Positions 1 to 9,659 are shown, numbered from the stretch's first letter. The stretch is 64,000 nt of DNA from Pseudoxanthomonas sp. (GCF_035999195.1 NZ_DASYGY010000009.1:682001-746000), one strand, 5' to 3'. The notes: a model not told the origin generated them from the sequence alone. Made by a program: numbers and translations.

Positions 1-624
1 GGACCCGCCGCGGATGCTGTCGATCAGCGGCTGCGCCACCGCGGTGCGCACCGCAGGGCACCCCAGGCTGCGCCCCAGCCGTCCCTGCGCGTTGACCAGC
101 GCATCGCTGACATAGGGTGCGCCATGGATGACGATGGCGCGCTCGCGCGCCTTGTCGTTGAAGCCCGGCTCCAGCCCCTGCAGACGCAGCGAGTAGCCAT
201 TCGCACCGCGATAGGATTCCTGGGTGACGAAGGCCCCCAGGCTGGACATGTAACTGCCGGTGGCATTGGAGAAGCGTGTGGCCAGGTTCTCACCGGTGTT
301 GCGTCCGTGCGCGACGCGTTCCTCGAACAGCAGGCGGGCGGCGTCCAGGTCGAATACCCACAGGCGCGGCTGGGTGGACGGCCGCGAATAGTCGATCACG
401 CTGAGCCGGCGCATCGGTACGGACTCGCCGCGCCGGATCGAACAGGTCATCGCACGCGCCGCCAGGGACAGCACCTCGCGGTCGAGCGAGGGCGCCGCGC
501 GGTGCAGTCGCTCGACCAGGCGCTCGGGGGTGACGACGGCGGTCGATCCGGCACGTGCGCCGGTGGCCGGCGAGAGCGCCGCGGCAGCGATGCACAGCGA
601 AAGCAGCGAGGGGAATCGGTTCAT
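1..624 (-). CDS. Murein L,D-transpeptidase catalytic-domain protein (YkuD_2-like), partial
   Basis: The gene runs off the left edge of the window, so only the first 208 residues are visible. The N-terminus has a hydrophobic signal-peptide-like stretch (LLSLCIAAAALSPATGARA), consistent with export to the periplasm. A conserved block near the visible C-terminus carries HGAPYVSDA followed by GRSLGCPAV, which matches the His and Cys catalytic signature of the YkuD_2 group of L,D-transpeptidases. Family knowledge places such enzymes in 3-3 crosslinking of peptidoglycan or in attaching proteins to it. It lies 55 bases downstream of another L,D-transpeptidase on the same strand, so the two are probably cotranscribed. 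The start ATG is the only sensible one because it precedes the signal peptide directly. Confidence 0.8.
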   Translation of the reverse strand, partial: MNRFPSLLSLCIAAAALSPATGARAGSTAVVTPERLVERLHRAAPSLDREVLSLAARAMTCSIRRGESVPMRRLSVIDYSRPSTQPRLWVFDLDAARLLFEERVAHGRNTGENLATRFSNATGSYMSSLGAFVTQESYRGANGYSLRLQGLEPGFNDKARERAIVIHGAPYVSDALVNAQGRLGRSLGCPAVRTAVAQPLIDSIRGGS

Positions 625-679
625 GCGGAGGCCCGGATAGCGATGGATCACGCCGGCGTCCCGATTCCGTCCGCAAGGC

Positions 680-1720
680 TCAGCGCGGTACCGGAATGGG
701 GTTGCCTTCGTCCGATTCCAAGACCGGCACGGAGGGCCGGTCATCCGGCGTTGCGCGCACGCCCGGCAGATCGGACAGCAGTACGGTCGTCCCGGGCTTC
801 AGCACGCCGTACAGGCGACGGGCGAAATCCTGCGGGAGCCAGAACGAATCCCCCAGCGACCGCAGCGGCGGCATCGGCGCGCCTGCTTCGCCCAGTACGC
901 GATGGGCCACCCAGCGGTGCTCCTTCTGCTGCGGATCGAGCAGGCTGGGCACGTCTTCCATCCCGGTCGTCATCACCAGCAGCACGGTGCCGTTGAGCGC
1001 GAAGTCGCGCACCATCTGCAGCGGCGCCGCACCGATCAGCACGCCATTGCGCAGCACCGAGACGCGCTGGTCGTACAGGCTGACCAGGATGCTGACCGGC
1101 CCCTCGGGCGAGGCGGACTCGTTCCAGTACACCTCGTAGGGCGCGAGCTCAGGATGCGCTGTCTGCCCCCCGGCGGTGACCGGCGCCAGCACGGCCGGAT
1201 GCACCAGACTGGCCGGCGAAGCCTTGGCGTTCGCCACCACCACCGAGTCGCCGAAACGGGTGATGCCGAACAGCTTCTCGGCGAACGCCTGCGGCAGGCG
1301 GACGCAGCCGTGCGACGCCGGATAGCCCGGCAGGTGGCCGCCATGCAGCGCGATGCCGTCCCAGGTCAGCCGCTGCATGTAGGGCATCGGCGCATTGTTG
1401 TAGAGGTTGGAGCGGTGGTCCTTGTTCTTCTGCAGGATGGTGAACACCCCGGTCGGCGTGTCCTTGCCCGCCTTGCCCGAACTGATCGTCGACACGCCGA
1501 TGGCGATGCCGTTGCGGTACACATAGGCGCGCTGCTCGTCCAGGCTGACCACCAGCACCACCGGACCCTCGGGCGCGATCTGCGGATACCACAGGAACTC
1601 GCCCGGCTCGAGCGCACGGACATCGGCCTGCGGCACCGCGGATTGCGCGTGCGAGATGGACGGCGTGGTCGCGGCGAACAACGCAGCGAGCAGGAGGGTG
1701 GACGACAGGGTGCGTTTCAT
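680..1720 (-). CDS. L,D-transpeptidase with a second, degenerate YkuD-like half
   Basis: This is a 346-residue exported protein; residues 1-25 form a signal peptide. Residues about 41-165 are an intact YkuD domain with catalytic motif H126-G-G and S136-H-G-C139-V-R-L-P, so it should crosslink or tether peptidoglycan in the periplasm. Residues about 195-318 resemble the first domain again: EGPVVLVVSLDEQR at 51-64 is echoed by EGPVSILVSLYDQR at 206-219, and the C-terminal strand pattern FGITRFGDSVVV by YGVLKPGTTVLL. In the second copy SHGCVRLP has become SLGDSFWLP, so the nucleophilic Cys and its neighbours are lost. The C-terminal half is probably a non-catalytic binding or regulatory module. 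The start is preceded by TAAGCT seven bases upstream and no clear ribosome-binding site. Confidence 0.85.
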   Translation of the reverse strand: MKRTLSSTLLLAALFAATTPSISHAQSAVPQADVRALEPGEFLWYPQIAPEGPVVLVVSLDEQRAYVYRNGIAIGVSTISSGKAGKDTPTGVFTILQKNKDHRSNLYNNAPMPYMQRLTWDGIALHGGHLPGYPASHGCVRLPQAFAEKLFGITRFGDSVVVANAKASPASLVHPAVLAPVTAGGQTAHPELAPYEVYWNESASPEGPVSILVSLYDQRVSVLRNGVLIGAAPLQMVRDFALNGTVLLVMTTGMEDVPSLLDPQQKEHRWVAHRVLGEAGAPMPPLRSLGDSFWLPQDFARRLYGVLKPGTTVLLSDLPGVRATPDDRPSVPVLESDEGNPIPVPR

Positions 1721-1771
1721 GGGCGGGAGCTTATCGCAGGTCGCTCATGCATCGAATATAGCGACGCCCCT

Positions 1772-1900
1772 CTGTAGGAGCGACGTCAGTCGCGACCGCA
1801 GACTCGTGACCACTCGGAAATCCTGTCCACCATGTTCCCGTCCCGCACGAAAAAATCTCTCCATCAGGCCGGGCGGTCGCGACTGACGTCGCTCCTACAG
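1772..1900. repeat. REP-type inverted repeat, 28-bp perfect arms
   Basis: Bases 1772-1799 and 1873-1900 are perfect reverse complements of each other (28 of 28), separated by 73 bases. The core GGAGCGACGTCAGTCGCGA is itself nearly palindromic. The element sits between the convergent-looking ends of the L,D-transpeptidase promoter region and thrC. The same core is found again at 20774-20840, so this is a dispersed family resembling the REP elements of Xanthomonadaceae. It may act as a transcript-end hairpin for thrC. Confidence 0.85.
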
Positions 1901-1916
1901 GCGTATCAGCGTTCGA

Positions 1917-3206
1917 CTAGGCCAGCAGGCGCTCGCGCAACGCGTCGTACTCGGCGGGGATCGGGTCGGCGTGTGCGGGACGCGCCAGCAGGTCGGCCAG
2001 TGCCGGTGGCACCTCGACGGTGCGGCCGATCAGGGGCTCCACCACGCTTTCGAACTTGGCCGGATGCGCAGTGGCCGCGACCGCCCAGTGACCGCGCACG
2101 CCTTGGGCGCGCAGGTCTTCCAGCACTTTCACGGCGGTTGCCGAGTGCGGGCAATGCACTTCGGCGTGGTCGCGGAACCGACGGGCGATCACCTCGCCGA
2201 TGGTTGCGTCATCGACCGCGGACGCGCTGAACGCCGCGCGCAACGCCGCATCGTCGCCCGCGTAGAGCCAGCGCAGGCGCTCGAAGTTGCTGGGCGCGCC
2301 CACATCCATCGCATTCGCCAGCGTCGCCACGCTGGCCGTCGGTGCGTAGTCGCCACCGGCGAAGAAGTCGGGCAGTACCGCGTTGGCATTCGTCGCCAGG
2401 GCGATGCGTCCCAACGGCACGCCCAGTGCCCGCGCCAGGATCGCCGCCAGCGCGTTGCCCAGATTGCCGGTCGGGACGACAAGATTCAGTACTTCGCCGG
2501 TCGCCTCGCGATGCGTCAACGCCGCATGCGCGTAGTAACTCATCTGCGGCAGTAGCCGGCCCAGGCTGATGCTGTTGGCCGAACTCAGCGGTGCCTGCGC
2601 CTGCACGTGCGCGTCGTTGAGCGCCCGCTTCACCAGCGCCTGGCAGTCGTCGAACGAACCGGCCACGCGCAGCGCGGTGATGTTGTCGCCGAAGCAGCCC
2701 AGCTGGTGCGCCTGCCGCGGCGACACGCGTCCATCCGGATACAGCACCACCACGCGCAGGCCGGGCTGCCGATGGAAGGCCGCAGCCACGGCCGCGCCGG
2801 TATCGCCGGACGTGGCGACGAGGATCGTCAGTGGCTTGCCCGCATCGCGCCGCAGCCGCGTCATGCTCGCGGCGAGAAAGCGCGCGCCGAAATCCTTGAA
2901 TGCCGCCGTCGGGCCATGGAACAGCTCCAGCACATGATCGTCCGGCGTTCCGAGCGGGCGCAGCGGCGCCGGAAAATCGAAGGCTTCGCGGCAGATCGCC
3001 GCCAGCTCGCCCCCCAGCGCGTCGCCGGCGAAGAACGGCGCCAGCAGCGTGGCCGCGGTGTCGGCGATGTCGCGCCCGGCGACCAGGTCGCGGGGCGGCG
3101 GAAGTGCGTCGGGAACATACAGTCCGCCATCGGGCGCGAGTCCGGCCGCGATGGCCTGGCTGAGCGTGGCGGCGGGTGCGGTGTTGCGGGTCGAGATGAA
3201 GTTCAT
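1917..3206 (-). CDS. thrC: Threonine synthase
   Basis: The 429-residue product converts O-phosphohomoserine to threonine with pyridoxal phosphate, the last step of threonine synthesis in the cytosol. The N-terminus MNFISTRN and the GPTAAFKDFGARF motif, whose Lys104 is the expected PLP-binding lysine, identify it, as do the SGDTGAAVAAAF and PTGNLGNALA loops. The length is normal for the bacterial ThrC family. The reading frame stays open upstream to 3293, but the start at 3206 is chosen because the conserved family N-terminus begins there. It is the third gene of thrA-thrB-thrC and starts 52 bases after thrB ends. Confidence 0.96.
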   Translation of the reverse strand: MNFISTRNTAPAATLSQAIAAGLAPDGGLYVPDALPPPRDLVAGRDIADTAATLLAPFFAGDALGGELAAICREAFDFPAPLRPLGTPDDHVLELFHGPTAAFKDFGARFLAASMTRLRRDAGKPLTILVATSGDTGAAVAAAFHRQPGLRVVVLYPDGRVSPRQAHQLGCFGDNITALRVAGSFDDCQALVKRALNDAHVQAQAPLSSANSISLGRLLPQMSYYAHAALTHREATGEVLNLVVPTGNLGNALAAILARALGVPLGRIALATNANAVLPDFFAGGDYAPTASVATLANAMDVGAPSNFERLRWLYAGDDAALRAAFSASAVDDATIGEVIARRFRDHAEVHCPHSATAVKVLEDLRAQGVRGHWAVAATAHPAKFESVVEPLIGRTVEVPPALADLLARPAHADPIPAEYDALRERLLA

Positions 3207-3258
3207 GGTCTGTCGTAGGCAAGGCGCCCCGCGCAGCGCGGGACGACCGGGTGGGACG

Positions 3259-4188
3259 TCAGTCGGCGGGCAGCAGTTCGGCGCCGGTCGCATTGATCGG
3301 CGACACCCAGGCCTGGCTGTCGAAACCGGCGGCGGCGAAGACCGCCTGGACAGCGGGCGCCGCGATTTCCGCCTCGCCGCGCGACTCGAACCACGCGAAC
3401 ACGCTGGGCCCGGCGCCGGAAATGCTGGCGCCCATCGCGCCGGCGTCCAGCGCCGCCCGCTTGGCCGCCTCGAAACCGACGATCAGCGGTGCGCGACGCG
3501 GTTCGACCAGCACATCGCGCAGGCCGTCGCGCACCAGCGCGGCATCGCCCGCATGGCAGCCGGCCAGCACCAGCGCCAGGTTGGCGCTCTGCGCGACGAA
3601 TTCCTTCAGTTCGTAGGCGCCCTGCAGCGCGGCGCGTGCGCGGCGCGTTTCGAGGATGGCCTCCGGATGCACGAGCACGCTGTGCCAGTGCTCCGGCACG
3701 GGCACGCGCACCAGACGGTCAGCCGTGGACAGGACCAGTCCACCGAGCAGCATCGGCCCGAGGTTGTCGCCATGCTTGCCGCCGCTGGCGACGGCCTCGC
3801 CGACCAGCGCATGCGGATACAGCTGTTCGTGCGTCAGCGGCGCATCGAGCAGCGCATTGGCCGCGACCAGTGCCGCCACGCATGAGGCGGCGGAACCGCC
3901 CATGCCGGAACCGAGCGGAATGCCCTTGTCGATCTCGACCTCGAAGCCGAACGGCAACGCCAGCGCCTGCCGCAGCGAGATCAATGCCGCGCCCGCCGTG
4001 TTTCCCGGCGCATCCAGCGGCAGGTCGACGGTGGCGCCGCGGATCGCGGCGATGCGCACCTCCGGCGTGTCGAGGCGACGGACCGTCACCGTGTCGCCGA
4101 CGCCTTCGATCACATGGCCCAGGATGTCGAACCCCACACCGACGTTGCCCACCGATGCCGGCGAGAACGCCGTCGCCTGCGTCCTCAT
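3259..4188 (-). CDS. thrB: Homoserine kinase
   Basis: The 309-residue protein phosphorylates homoserine with ATP, feeding threonine synthase. It is a GHMP-family kinase: the N-terminal substrate motif [14 protein letters not shown] and the phosphate loop [12 protein letters not shown] at residues 91-102 are present, and the C-terminal [14 protein letters not shown] motif is intact. The start is supported by a GAGGAG Shine-Dalgarno sequence just upstream. It lies between thrA and thrC on the same strand and is expected to be transcribed with them. A 220-base gap with an inverted repeat separates it from thrA, which is longer than usual within an operon. Confidence 0.96.
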   Translation of the reverse strand: MRTQATAFSPASVGNVGVGFDILGHVIEGVGDTVTVRRLDTPEVRIAAIRGATVDLPLDAPGNTAGAALISLRQALALPFGFEVEIDKGIPLGSGMGGSAASCVAALVAANALLDAPLTHEQLYPHALVGEAVASGGKHGDNLGPMLLGGLVLSTADRLVRVPVPEHWHSVLVHPEAILETRRARAALQGAYELKEFVAQSANLALVLAGCHAGDAALVRDGLRDVLVEPRRAPLIVGFEAAKRAALDAGAMGASISGAGPSVFAWFESRGEAEIAAPAVQAVFAAAGFDSQAWVSPINATGAELLPAD

Positions 4189-4224
4189 GCGGCGGAACTC
4201 CTCGTTTGCCCGTCGTCATGGCGA

Positions 4225-4395
4225 GAAGCGGTTAGACACGGATCGACACGGATCAAGGCGGATGAGAGCGCTGACGCTAAGGCAGCGAATCCGGGGGTAC
4301 TTCGACGCGTCGTGCCCGGCTGCACCGGTGCGTCTTGCGCACCGACTGCACGTCTTCCATCTGCTTCTATCCGCTTTGATCCGTGTCGCAAAACG
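4225..4395. repeat. Inverted repeat in the thrA-thrB gap
   Basis: Bases 4244-4263 (CGACACGGATCAAGGCGGAT) and 4369-4388 are reverse complements with one mismatch in 20, and similarity continues outward (AGAAGCG at 4225 against CGCTTCT near 4390). The 15-mer GACACGGATCGACAC at 4235-4249 recurs in opposite orientation at 46343-46357. It therefore looks like a dispersed intergenic repeat rather than an operon-specific control site, although a hairpin here could shift the ratio of thrA to thrB-thrC message. Confidence 0.65.
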
Positions 4396-4408
4396 CTTCT
4401 CCCCAAAT

Positions 4409-6901
4409 TCACAGCTTCGCCCCCTGCCCTGCCGCCACCCGCAGCACGTCGGCGAAGACGCCGGCGGCGGTGACTTCCGGACCTGCGCCCGGGCCCTGCA
4501 CGATCAGCGGATTGTCGCAGTAACGGCGGGTGGTGAACTGCACGATGTTGTCGGTCAGGCGCAGGTTGCCGAACGCATGCGTCGCCGGCAGTTCCACCAG
4601 ACCGACGCTTGCGCGGCCGGCCTCGTCCAGCCGTGCGACGTAGCGCAACACGTTGCCGGCCGTGCACGCCTTCGCCAGCCGCGCGGCGAACCCGGCATCG
4701 ACCTCGCCCAGCCGCGCCATGAAGTCGTCGACGCTGGCCTGCCGCAACGCCTCCGGTACCAGGCTCTCGACCTGGACGTCTTCCAGCGCCAGTTCGCGGT
4801 CGGCCTCGCGCGCCAGAATCACCAGCTTGCGCGCCACGTCGGTGCCGGACAGGTCATCGCGTGGATCCGGCTCGGTATAGCCCAGGCCGCGCGCCTCGGT
4901 GACCAGCTGCGAGAACGGCACGCTGCCGTCGAAGCGGTTGAACAGCCACGCCAGCGTGCCGGAGAAGATGCCTTCCACCGACAACACCGTGTCGCCGGTG
5001 TCCAGCAGATCGCGCAGCGTGGAGATCACCGGCAGGCCGGCGCCCACCGTGGCCTCGTAACGGAAGCGCGCGCCGCTGGTGGCGGCCGCATCGCGAATGG
5101 CGTGGTAGCGCGCAAGCGGGCCGGCGCCGGCCTGCTTGTTGGGCGTGATCACGTGGATGCCGGCCGCCAGCCAGTCGGCGTAACGGTCCGCCACCACCGG
5201 ACTGGCGCTGCAGTCCACGATCACCGCATGCGGCATGTGCGCCGACAGCAGGTGCTGGGTGAAGCGGTCCAGGTCGGCCGGCTGCGGACTGGCCTCGAAG
5301 CGCGCACGCCAGTCCGCGCCGATGCTGCGCTCGTCCAGCAGCATGCGCGTGCTGGACGCGATCGCGCGCAGTCGCAGGTCGAGGTTGGCCTTGCCGAGCA
5401 GCTGCGGCTGCGCCAGGCGCAGCTGTTCGATCAACGCGCCGCCGACGTTGCCCGGCCCGATCACGCCGACCGCGAAGGTCTGCGGCGACAGCCAGAAGCC
5501 GGCATGCGCCGCACGCAGCGCCTTGGTCGCATCGGCACTGTCGATGGCCACGGAGATGTTGCGTTCGGACGAGCCCTGCGCGATCGCCAGGATGTTGACC
5601 TGGGCCCGGCCCAGCGCGCCGAACAGCCGTGCGGACACACCGGGCGTACCGGCCATGCCGTCGCCGACCGCCGCCAGCACGCTCACGCCGTCGCGACGCT
5701 GCACGCGCTGGATCTGGCGAGTGTCGAGTTCGTGCGCGAACGCGTCCAGCAGCGCCGCCTGCCCCTTCGCCGCTTCGCTGGCCCTGACCACGCAGCAGAT
5801 CGAATGCTCCGACGAGCCCTGCGAGATCATCACCACCGACACATGCGCGTTGCGCAAGGCCGCGAACACACGCTCGGCGGTGCCAGGCACGCCGATCAGG
5901 CCGGTGCCTTCCAGGTTGAGCAGCGCCAGGTCGGCGCTCAGCGTCAGTCCCTTCACCGGCCCCACCGCGTCGCGCTCGGCGGTGATGCGCGTGCCCGGAT
6001 GCTCCGGATGGAAGGTGTTGCGGATGATGATGGGCAGGCCGCGTTCCATCGCCGGCGACATGGTCTGCGGATGCACGACCTTGGCGCCGAAGTACGCCAG
6101 TTCGCAGGCCTCGTCGTAGCTCAGCGCGCCGAGCTGCACCGCTTCGGGCACCACCCGCGGGTCCGCCGACAGCACGCCGTCGACGTCGGTCCAGATGTGC
6201 AGCTCGGCGGCGTCGTACAGCGCGGCGAAGATCGCCCCCGAGTAATCGCTGCCGTTGCGTCCGAGGGTGGTGAAGCGACCCTCGCGATCGCGCGCGACGA
6301 ACCCGGTGGCCACCACCCGGCGCTGCGGATGGGTGGCCTGCCACGCTGCCAGCCGCTGCGCGCTGGTCTCCCAGTCGACCACCACGCCGAGTTCGCCGTG
6401 ATCGACGCGCAGCACTTCGCGCGCATCGAGCACCGCGCAGTCCTCGCCCTGCAGGGACAGGTACTCGCCCAGCAGGCGCGCGGAACAGACTTCGCCCAGG
6501 CCCTGCACGCGCTGCAGGACCAGCTCCGGCAGGCCACCGATGACGATCAGCGCGTTGAGGATCTCCTCCAGTCGCTTGAACCGCTCGTCCACCCATTCGA
6601 TCACCGGCCCCGCCGCCTCGCCGAGCAGCGCGACGGCCGCGCCGCGGTGGCGCGCGCGCAGGGCGTGCCAGGCGTCATGCCATTCCGGTCGGTTCTCCGC
6701 CGCCAGCTCGCAGAGTTCGATCAGCGCGTCGGTGACGCCCTTCATCGCCGACACCACCGTGACCTGCACGTCCTCGTCGCGCGCCAGCAGCAACTGCGCC
6801 ACGTGGCGGTAGCGCTCGGCGTCGGCGACGGAGGTGCCGCCGAACTTGTGGACGACGGTGCGCGGTTTGGGCTGTTCGACTTCGGCGTTGCGGGACGACA
6901 T
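4409..6901 (-). CDS. thrA: Bifunctional aspartokinase / homoserine dehydrogenase I
   Basis: The 830-residue fusion catalyses the first step (aspartate phosphorylation) and third step (aspartate semialdehyde reduction) of the threonine branch. The aspartokinase domain begins with KFGGTSV at residues 19-25. Two ACT regulatory regions occupy the middle, including [15 protein letters not shown] and [15 protein letters not shown], which are typical of threonine-feedback-sensitive enzymes. The dehydrogenase domain has the nucleotide-binding [13 protein letters not shown] and the GTLAWLF and [13 protein letters not shown] motifs. Length and order match the ThrA family. The ATG at 6901 is preceded by GAGG, which lies in a small CCTC/GAGG hairpin. 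A Thr-rich leader peptide ends 92 bases upstream, so expression is probably attenuated by threonine and isoleucine supply. Confidence 0.97.
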   Translation of the reverse strand: MSSRNAEVEQPKPRTVVHKFGGTSVADAERYRHVAQLLLARDEDVQVTVVSAMKGVTDALIELCELAAENRPEWHDAWHALRARHRGAAVALLGEAAGPVIEWVDERFKRLEEILNALIVIGGLPELVLQRVQGLGEVCSARLLGEYLSLQGEDCAVLDAREVLRVDHGELGVVVDWETSAQRLAAWQATHPQRRVVATGFVARDREGRFTTLGRNGSDYSGAIFAALYDAAELHIWTDVDGVLSADPRVVPEAVQLGALSYDEACELAYFGAKVVHPQTMSPAMERGLPIIIRNTFHPEHPGTRITAERDAVGPVKGLTLSADLALLNLEGTGLIGVPGTAERVFAALRNAHVSVVMISQGSSEHSICCVVRASEAAKGQAALLDAFAHELDTRQIQRVQRRDGVSVLAAVGDGMAGTPGVSARLFGALGRAQVNILAIAQGSSERNISVAIDSADATKALRAAHAGFWLSPQTFAVGVIGPGNVGGALIEQLRLAQPQLLGKANLDLRLRAIASSTRMLLDERSIGADWRARFEASPQPADLDRFTQHLLSAHMPHAVIVDCSASPVVADRYADWLAAGIHVITPNKQAGAGPLARYHAIRDAAATSGARFRYEATVGAGLPVISTLRDLLDTGDTVLSVEGIFSGTLAWLFNRFDGSVPFSQLVTEARGLGYTEPDPRDDLSGTDVARKLVILAREADRELALEDVQVESLVPEALRQASVDDFMARLGEVDAGFAARLAKACTAGNVLRYVARLDEAGRASVGLVELPATHAFGNLRLTDNIVQFTTRRYCDNPLIVQGPGAGPEVTAAGVFADVLRVAAGQGAKL

Positions 6902-6977
6902 GGGTCAGGAACCTCGGGTAGGAGGCCCGGCACGGCATCAGGAAGTGGGGTGGCCCTGCATCCTGATCCGGGTGCGG
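6902..6977 (-). promoter_or_regulatory. Candidate thr attenuator structures
   Basis: Between leader stop and thrA start the transcript can form competing pairings. CGGGTGCGG inside the leader (opposite 7012-7020) is exactly complementary to CCGCACCCG (opposite 6969-6977). Immediately after it, ATCAGGA (6961-6967) pairs with TCCTGAT (6937-6943). Closest to thrA, CCTC and GAGG pair around CTACCC and would mask the thrA ribosome-binding site. No U-tract follows any of these stems, so if attenuation occurs it may be translational or Rho-dependent and not a classical intrinsic terminator. This is inference from hand-folding. Confidence 0.45.
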
Positions 6978-6993
6978 GGCCGTGGTCTGCGGT

Positions 6994-7080
6994 TTACGCG
7001 AACACAACCAGCCGCACCCGACGAGTCAGGGTGGTAATGGTGGTGGTAATGGACGTGCATCCGGCATCCGCGCGCCCCAT
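6994..7080 (-). CDS. thrL: thr operon leader peptide, Thr/Ile-rich
   Basis: A short frame upstream of thrA encodes MGRADAGCTSITTTITTL followed by TRRVRLVVFA and a stop. The run S-I-T-T-T-I-T-T-L-T is strikingly like the regulatory stretch of the enterobacterial ThrL peptide, and the two isoleucines use ATT, an infrequent codon in such GC-rich DNA. Family knowledge says ribosome stalling at these codons when threonyl- or isoleucyl-tRNA is scarce relieves attenuation. The start is uncertain: ATGs in the same frame also lie at 7110 and 7134, and none has a strong Shine-Dalgarno sequence. The same DNA is His-rich in another frame (HYHHHYH), but that frame is less consistent with the position before thrA. 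Confidence 0.7.
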   Translation of the reverse strand: MGRADAGCTSITTTITTLTRRVRLVVFA

Positions 7081-7141
7081 CGCCGGCAACGGGGCCGGCG
7101 TGGACAACATGGCGTGCGAGGCATGCGGGTGCATGGACGAA

Positions 7142-7171
7142 GAAAAGCACGCCACCCCGGGGGGCTGTCAA
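7142..7171 (-). promoter_or_regulatory. Possible thr operon promoter
   Basis: On the minus strand a perfect TTGACA (7171-7166) is followed after 17 bases by GCTTTT, a weak -10. Transcription would start near 7136, just before the candidate leader peptide starts. The -35 is good and the -10 poor, so this is tentative. Confidence 0.35.
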
Positions 7172-7234
7172 GCGTTGCGACGCAACAAACCCAGGGATTT
7201 CATATGGATGCAACTGAAACCAATGGCGTGCGCC

Positions 7235-7690
7235 CTACAGCGTGCGGGTCATGAAGACGCTGTTCGGGTCCTCGGCATAATCGCCGAACGGGGCACAGGG
7301 AACGAAGCCTGCGCGCGTGTACAGCGCACGTGCCCGTGCGAAGTACGCCATCGATCCGGTTTCCAGGCTCAGTCGCCCGTACCGGCGCCGGCGGGCCTCG
7401 CCGACGATATGGTCGAGCATCCGCTGCGCGACGCCTTGGCGAAGATGCGTCTGCGCCGTGCGCATCGACTTCACTTCACCATGGCCCGCATCCAACGCGC
7501 GCAAGGCACCGCAGCCGGCCAGCGTCTCGCCATCCCACACCGCCCAGAAGCTGATGTCGCTCCCGCGCAGCGCGTCGAGGTCGAGCGCGTGCACGCTCTC
7601 CGGTGGCGACGTGCGATGCATCCAGTCCAGATGCTCCCGCAACAGGGCGGCGACAGCGGGATGACGAAGATCGTCGAGGCGGATGTCCAT
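7235..7690 (-). CDS. GNAT-family N-acetyltransferase
   Basis: The 151-residue protein has the GNAT fold signature: GEVKSMRT followed by RQGVAQRMLDHIVGEARRR, which is the acetyl-CoA pyrophosphate-binding loop (Q/R-x-x-G-x-A/G), and the later YTRAGFVPC motif. Similar proteins acetylate small molecules or amino groups, but the substrate cannot be read from the sequence. The frame is open up to 7720; MDIRLDD at 7690 is preferred because it begins the first strand of the domain. It stands alone, with the thr leader region on one side and a tRNA gene on the other. Confidence 0.8.
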   Translation of the reverse strand: MDIRLDDLRHPAVAALLREHLDWMHRTSPPESVHALDLDALRGSDISFWAVWDGETLAGCGALRALDAGHGEVKSMRTAQTHLRQGVAQRMLDHIVGEARRRRYGRLSLETGSMAYFARARALYTRAGFVPCAPFGDYAEDPNSVFMTRTL

Positions 7691-7805
7691 GCGGGCCGTC
7701 AGGTGGGGGACCGACGCCACAGTGCCACGCGGACCGCGGGCGGACCATGGCCTGCGCGTCCATGCGTCGTGCCGCGGCCCGCTTCGTGCGAGAATCGGCG
7801 CCGAT

Positions 7806-7882
7806 GGCCCCGTAGCTCAGCTGGATAGAGCGGTCCCCTCCTAAGGGACAGGTCGTGCGTTCGAATCGCGCCGGGGTCACCA
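7806..7882 (+). tRNA. tRNA-Arg, anticodon CCU
   Basis: A complete 77-base cloverleaf is present. The acceptor stem GGCCCCG pairs with CGGGGTC (one G-U), the anticodon stem GTCCC/GGGAC encloses the loop CTCCTAA with anticodon CCT, the T arm contains GTTCGAATC, and the CCA end is encoded. It reads AGG codons, which are rare in GC-rich genomes. The 3' end carries no integrase or attachment-site repeat nearby, so I see no sign of an integrated element here. Confidence 0.95.
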
Positions 7883-8126
7883 TCTTTCCCATCGCCGCGC
7901 CGGCTGCGCGCCTCGGCGAATCGACGATCGATCCGTTCCCGCATCGGCAATCCGAGCAAAGCCCGGCACCGAATCATCGGCGTTCCGCGCAATCGTCGAT
8001 GGGCCCGGAATCACTGGAAAAACACGGACTTACGCGAGGTCCTTCGGGCCGTCTCTGGTAGAATCGCGCACCTCTTCCGATGCTGCGCCTTCCGGCGGCA
8101 TCCCGCGCAACGACCCTGGAGCTTCC

Positions 8127-9659
8127 ATGCCTGCTGACCTCCTCAAGGCCCTCGGCCTTGCCCCCACCAACTCCGGCACCTACCTCGGCAGCGGTGAGTG
8201 GTCCACGACCACCGACGCCGGCCTGCTGCAGTCGATCAACCCGACCACCAACGAGGTGATCGCCGAAGTCTACGCCAGCAGCCAGGCCGACTACGAGAAG
8301 GTCGTCGCCCGCGCGCAGGCCGCGTTCAAGATCTGGCGCACCACCCCGGCGCCGCGTCGCGGCGAAGCCATCCGCCTGTGCGGCGAAGCCCTGCGCAGGC
8401 ACAAGGACGCGCTGGGTTCGCTGGTCGCGCTGGAAATGGGCAAGAGCAAGCCCGAGGGCGACGGCGAAGTGCAGGAGATGATCGACATCGCCGACTTCGC
8501 CGTGGGCCAGAGCCGCATGCTGTACGGCTACACCATGCACTCCGAACGTCCCGGCCACCGCATGTACGAGCAGTACCAGCCGCTGGGCCTGGTCGGCATC
8601 ATCAGCGCGTTCAACTTCCCGGTCGCGGTGTGGGCGTGGAACGCGTTCCTGGCCGGCATCTGCGGCGACATCTGCATCTGGAAGCCGTCCAACAAGACGC
8701 CGCTGACCGCCATCGCCAGCATGAAGATCTGCAACGAGGCGCTGAAGGAAGGCGGGTTCCCGGACATCTTCTTCCTGATCAACGACGCCGGCGTGGAACT
8801 GGCGCAGCAGTTCGTCGACGACAAGCGCATCCCGCTGATCAGCTTCACCGGTTCCACCCAGGTGGGCCGCACCGTCGGCGAGCGCGTCGCGCGCCGCATG
8901 GGCCGCAGCCTGCTGGAACTGGGCGGCAACAACGCCATCATCCTGGACGAGACCGCCGACCTGAAGCTGGCCATCCCCGGCATCGTGTTCGGCGCGGTCG
9001 GCACCGCGGGCCAGCGCTGCACCACCACGCGCCGCCTGATCGTGCACGAATCCATCTACGACACCGTGCTGGCCACGCTGATCAAGGCGTACAAGCAGGT
9101 GGAAGGCAAGATCGGCGATCCGCTGGATCCGGCCAACCTGATGGGTCCGCTCAACAGCCAGGCGGCCGTGCAGCAGTTCCTGGACTCCATCGCCAAGGCC
9201 AGGGCCAGCGGCGGCACCGTCGAAACCGGCGGCACCGCGATCGACCGACCCGGCAACTTCGTGCTGCCGGCCATCGTCACCGGCCTGAAGAACTCGGACG
9301 AGGTGGTCCAGCACGAGACCTTCGCGCCGATCCTGTACGTCATGAAGTACAAGACGCTGGACGAGGCCATCGACATGCAGAACGCCGTGCCGCAGGGCCT
9401 GTCGTCGTCGATCTTCACCCAGAACCTGAAGGCGGCCGAGCAGTTCCTGTCGGCGGCCGGCAGCGACTGCGGCATCGCCAACGTCAACATCGGCACCAGC
9501 GGCGCCGAGATCGGCGGTGCGTTCGGTGGCGAGAAGGAAACCGGCGGCGGCCGCGAGTCCGGTTCGGACGCGTGGAAGGTCTACATGCGCCGGCAGACCA
9601 ACACCATCAACTACTCCGACTCGCTGCCGCTGGCGCAGGGCATCAAGTTCGACCTCTGA
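8127..9659 (+). CDS. amaB: ALDH7-type aldehyde dehydrogenase (L-piperidine-6-carboxylate / 2-aminoadipate semialdehyde dehydrogenase)
   Basis: The 510-residue protein is an NAD(P)-dependent aldehyde dehydrogenase. The catalytic cysteine lies in [12 protein letters not shown] (Cys298) and the general base in ELGGNN (Glu265); [14 protein letters not shown] and KPSNKTPL form the cofactor pocket. The sequence style, including [13 protein letters not shown] at the end, matches the ALDH7A1/AmaB group, which oxidises the semialdehyde of 2-aminoadipate in lysine breakdown. The exact substrate is inferred. The start is supported by GGAG eight bases upstream. It appears monocistronic: a possible -10 (TAGAAT, 8059-8064) lies upstream and a strong terminator follows. 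Confidence 0.9.
   Translation: MPADLLKALGLAPTNSGTYLGSGEWSTTTDAGLLQSINPTTNEVIAEVYASSQADYEKVVARAQAAFKIWRTTPAPRRGEAIRLCGEALRRHKDALGSLVALEMGKSKPEGDGEVQEMIDIADFAVGQSRMLYGYTMHSERPGHRMYEQYQPLGLVGIISAFNFPVAVWAWNAFLAGICGDICIWKPSNKTPLTAIASMKICNEALKEGGFPDIFFLINDAGVELAQQFVDDKRIPLISFTGSTQVGRTVGERVARRMGRSLLELGGNNAIILDETADLKLAIPGIVFGAVGTAGQRCTTTRRLIVHESIYDTVLATLIKAYKQVEGKIGDPLDPANLMGPLNSQAAVQQFLDSIAKARASGGTVETGGTAIDRPGNFVLPAIVTGLKNSDEVVQHETFAPILYVMKYKTLDEAIDMQNAVPQGLSSSIFTQNLKAAEQFLSAAGSDCGIANVNIGTSGAEIGGAFGGEKETGGGRESGSDAWKVYMRRQTNTINYSDSLPLAQGIKFDL

Noticed and set aside
6938..7213. His-rich (HYHHHYH) frame as a his-type leader
   Set aside because: The gene downstream is thrA, and the overlapping Thr/Ile-rich frame fits it better.
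3656..7828. A 1390-codon open frame opposite the thr operon
   Set aside because: It is antisense to thrB, thrA and the acetyltransferase. It has His/Arg/Gln-rich composition typical of a shadow frame in GC-rich DNA and no domain or start signal.
7883..8126. Phage or island attachment next to the tRNA-Arg gene
   Set aside because: There is no integrase, no repeat of the tRNA 3' end and no change of gene style.
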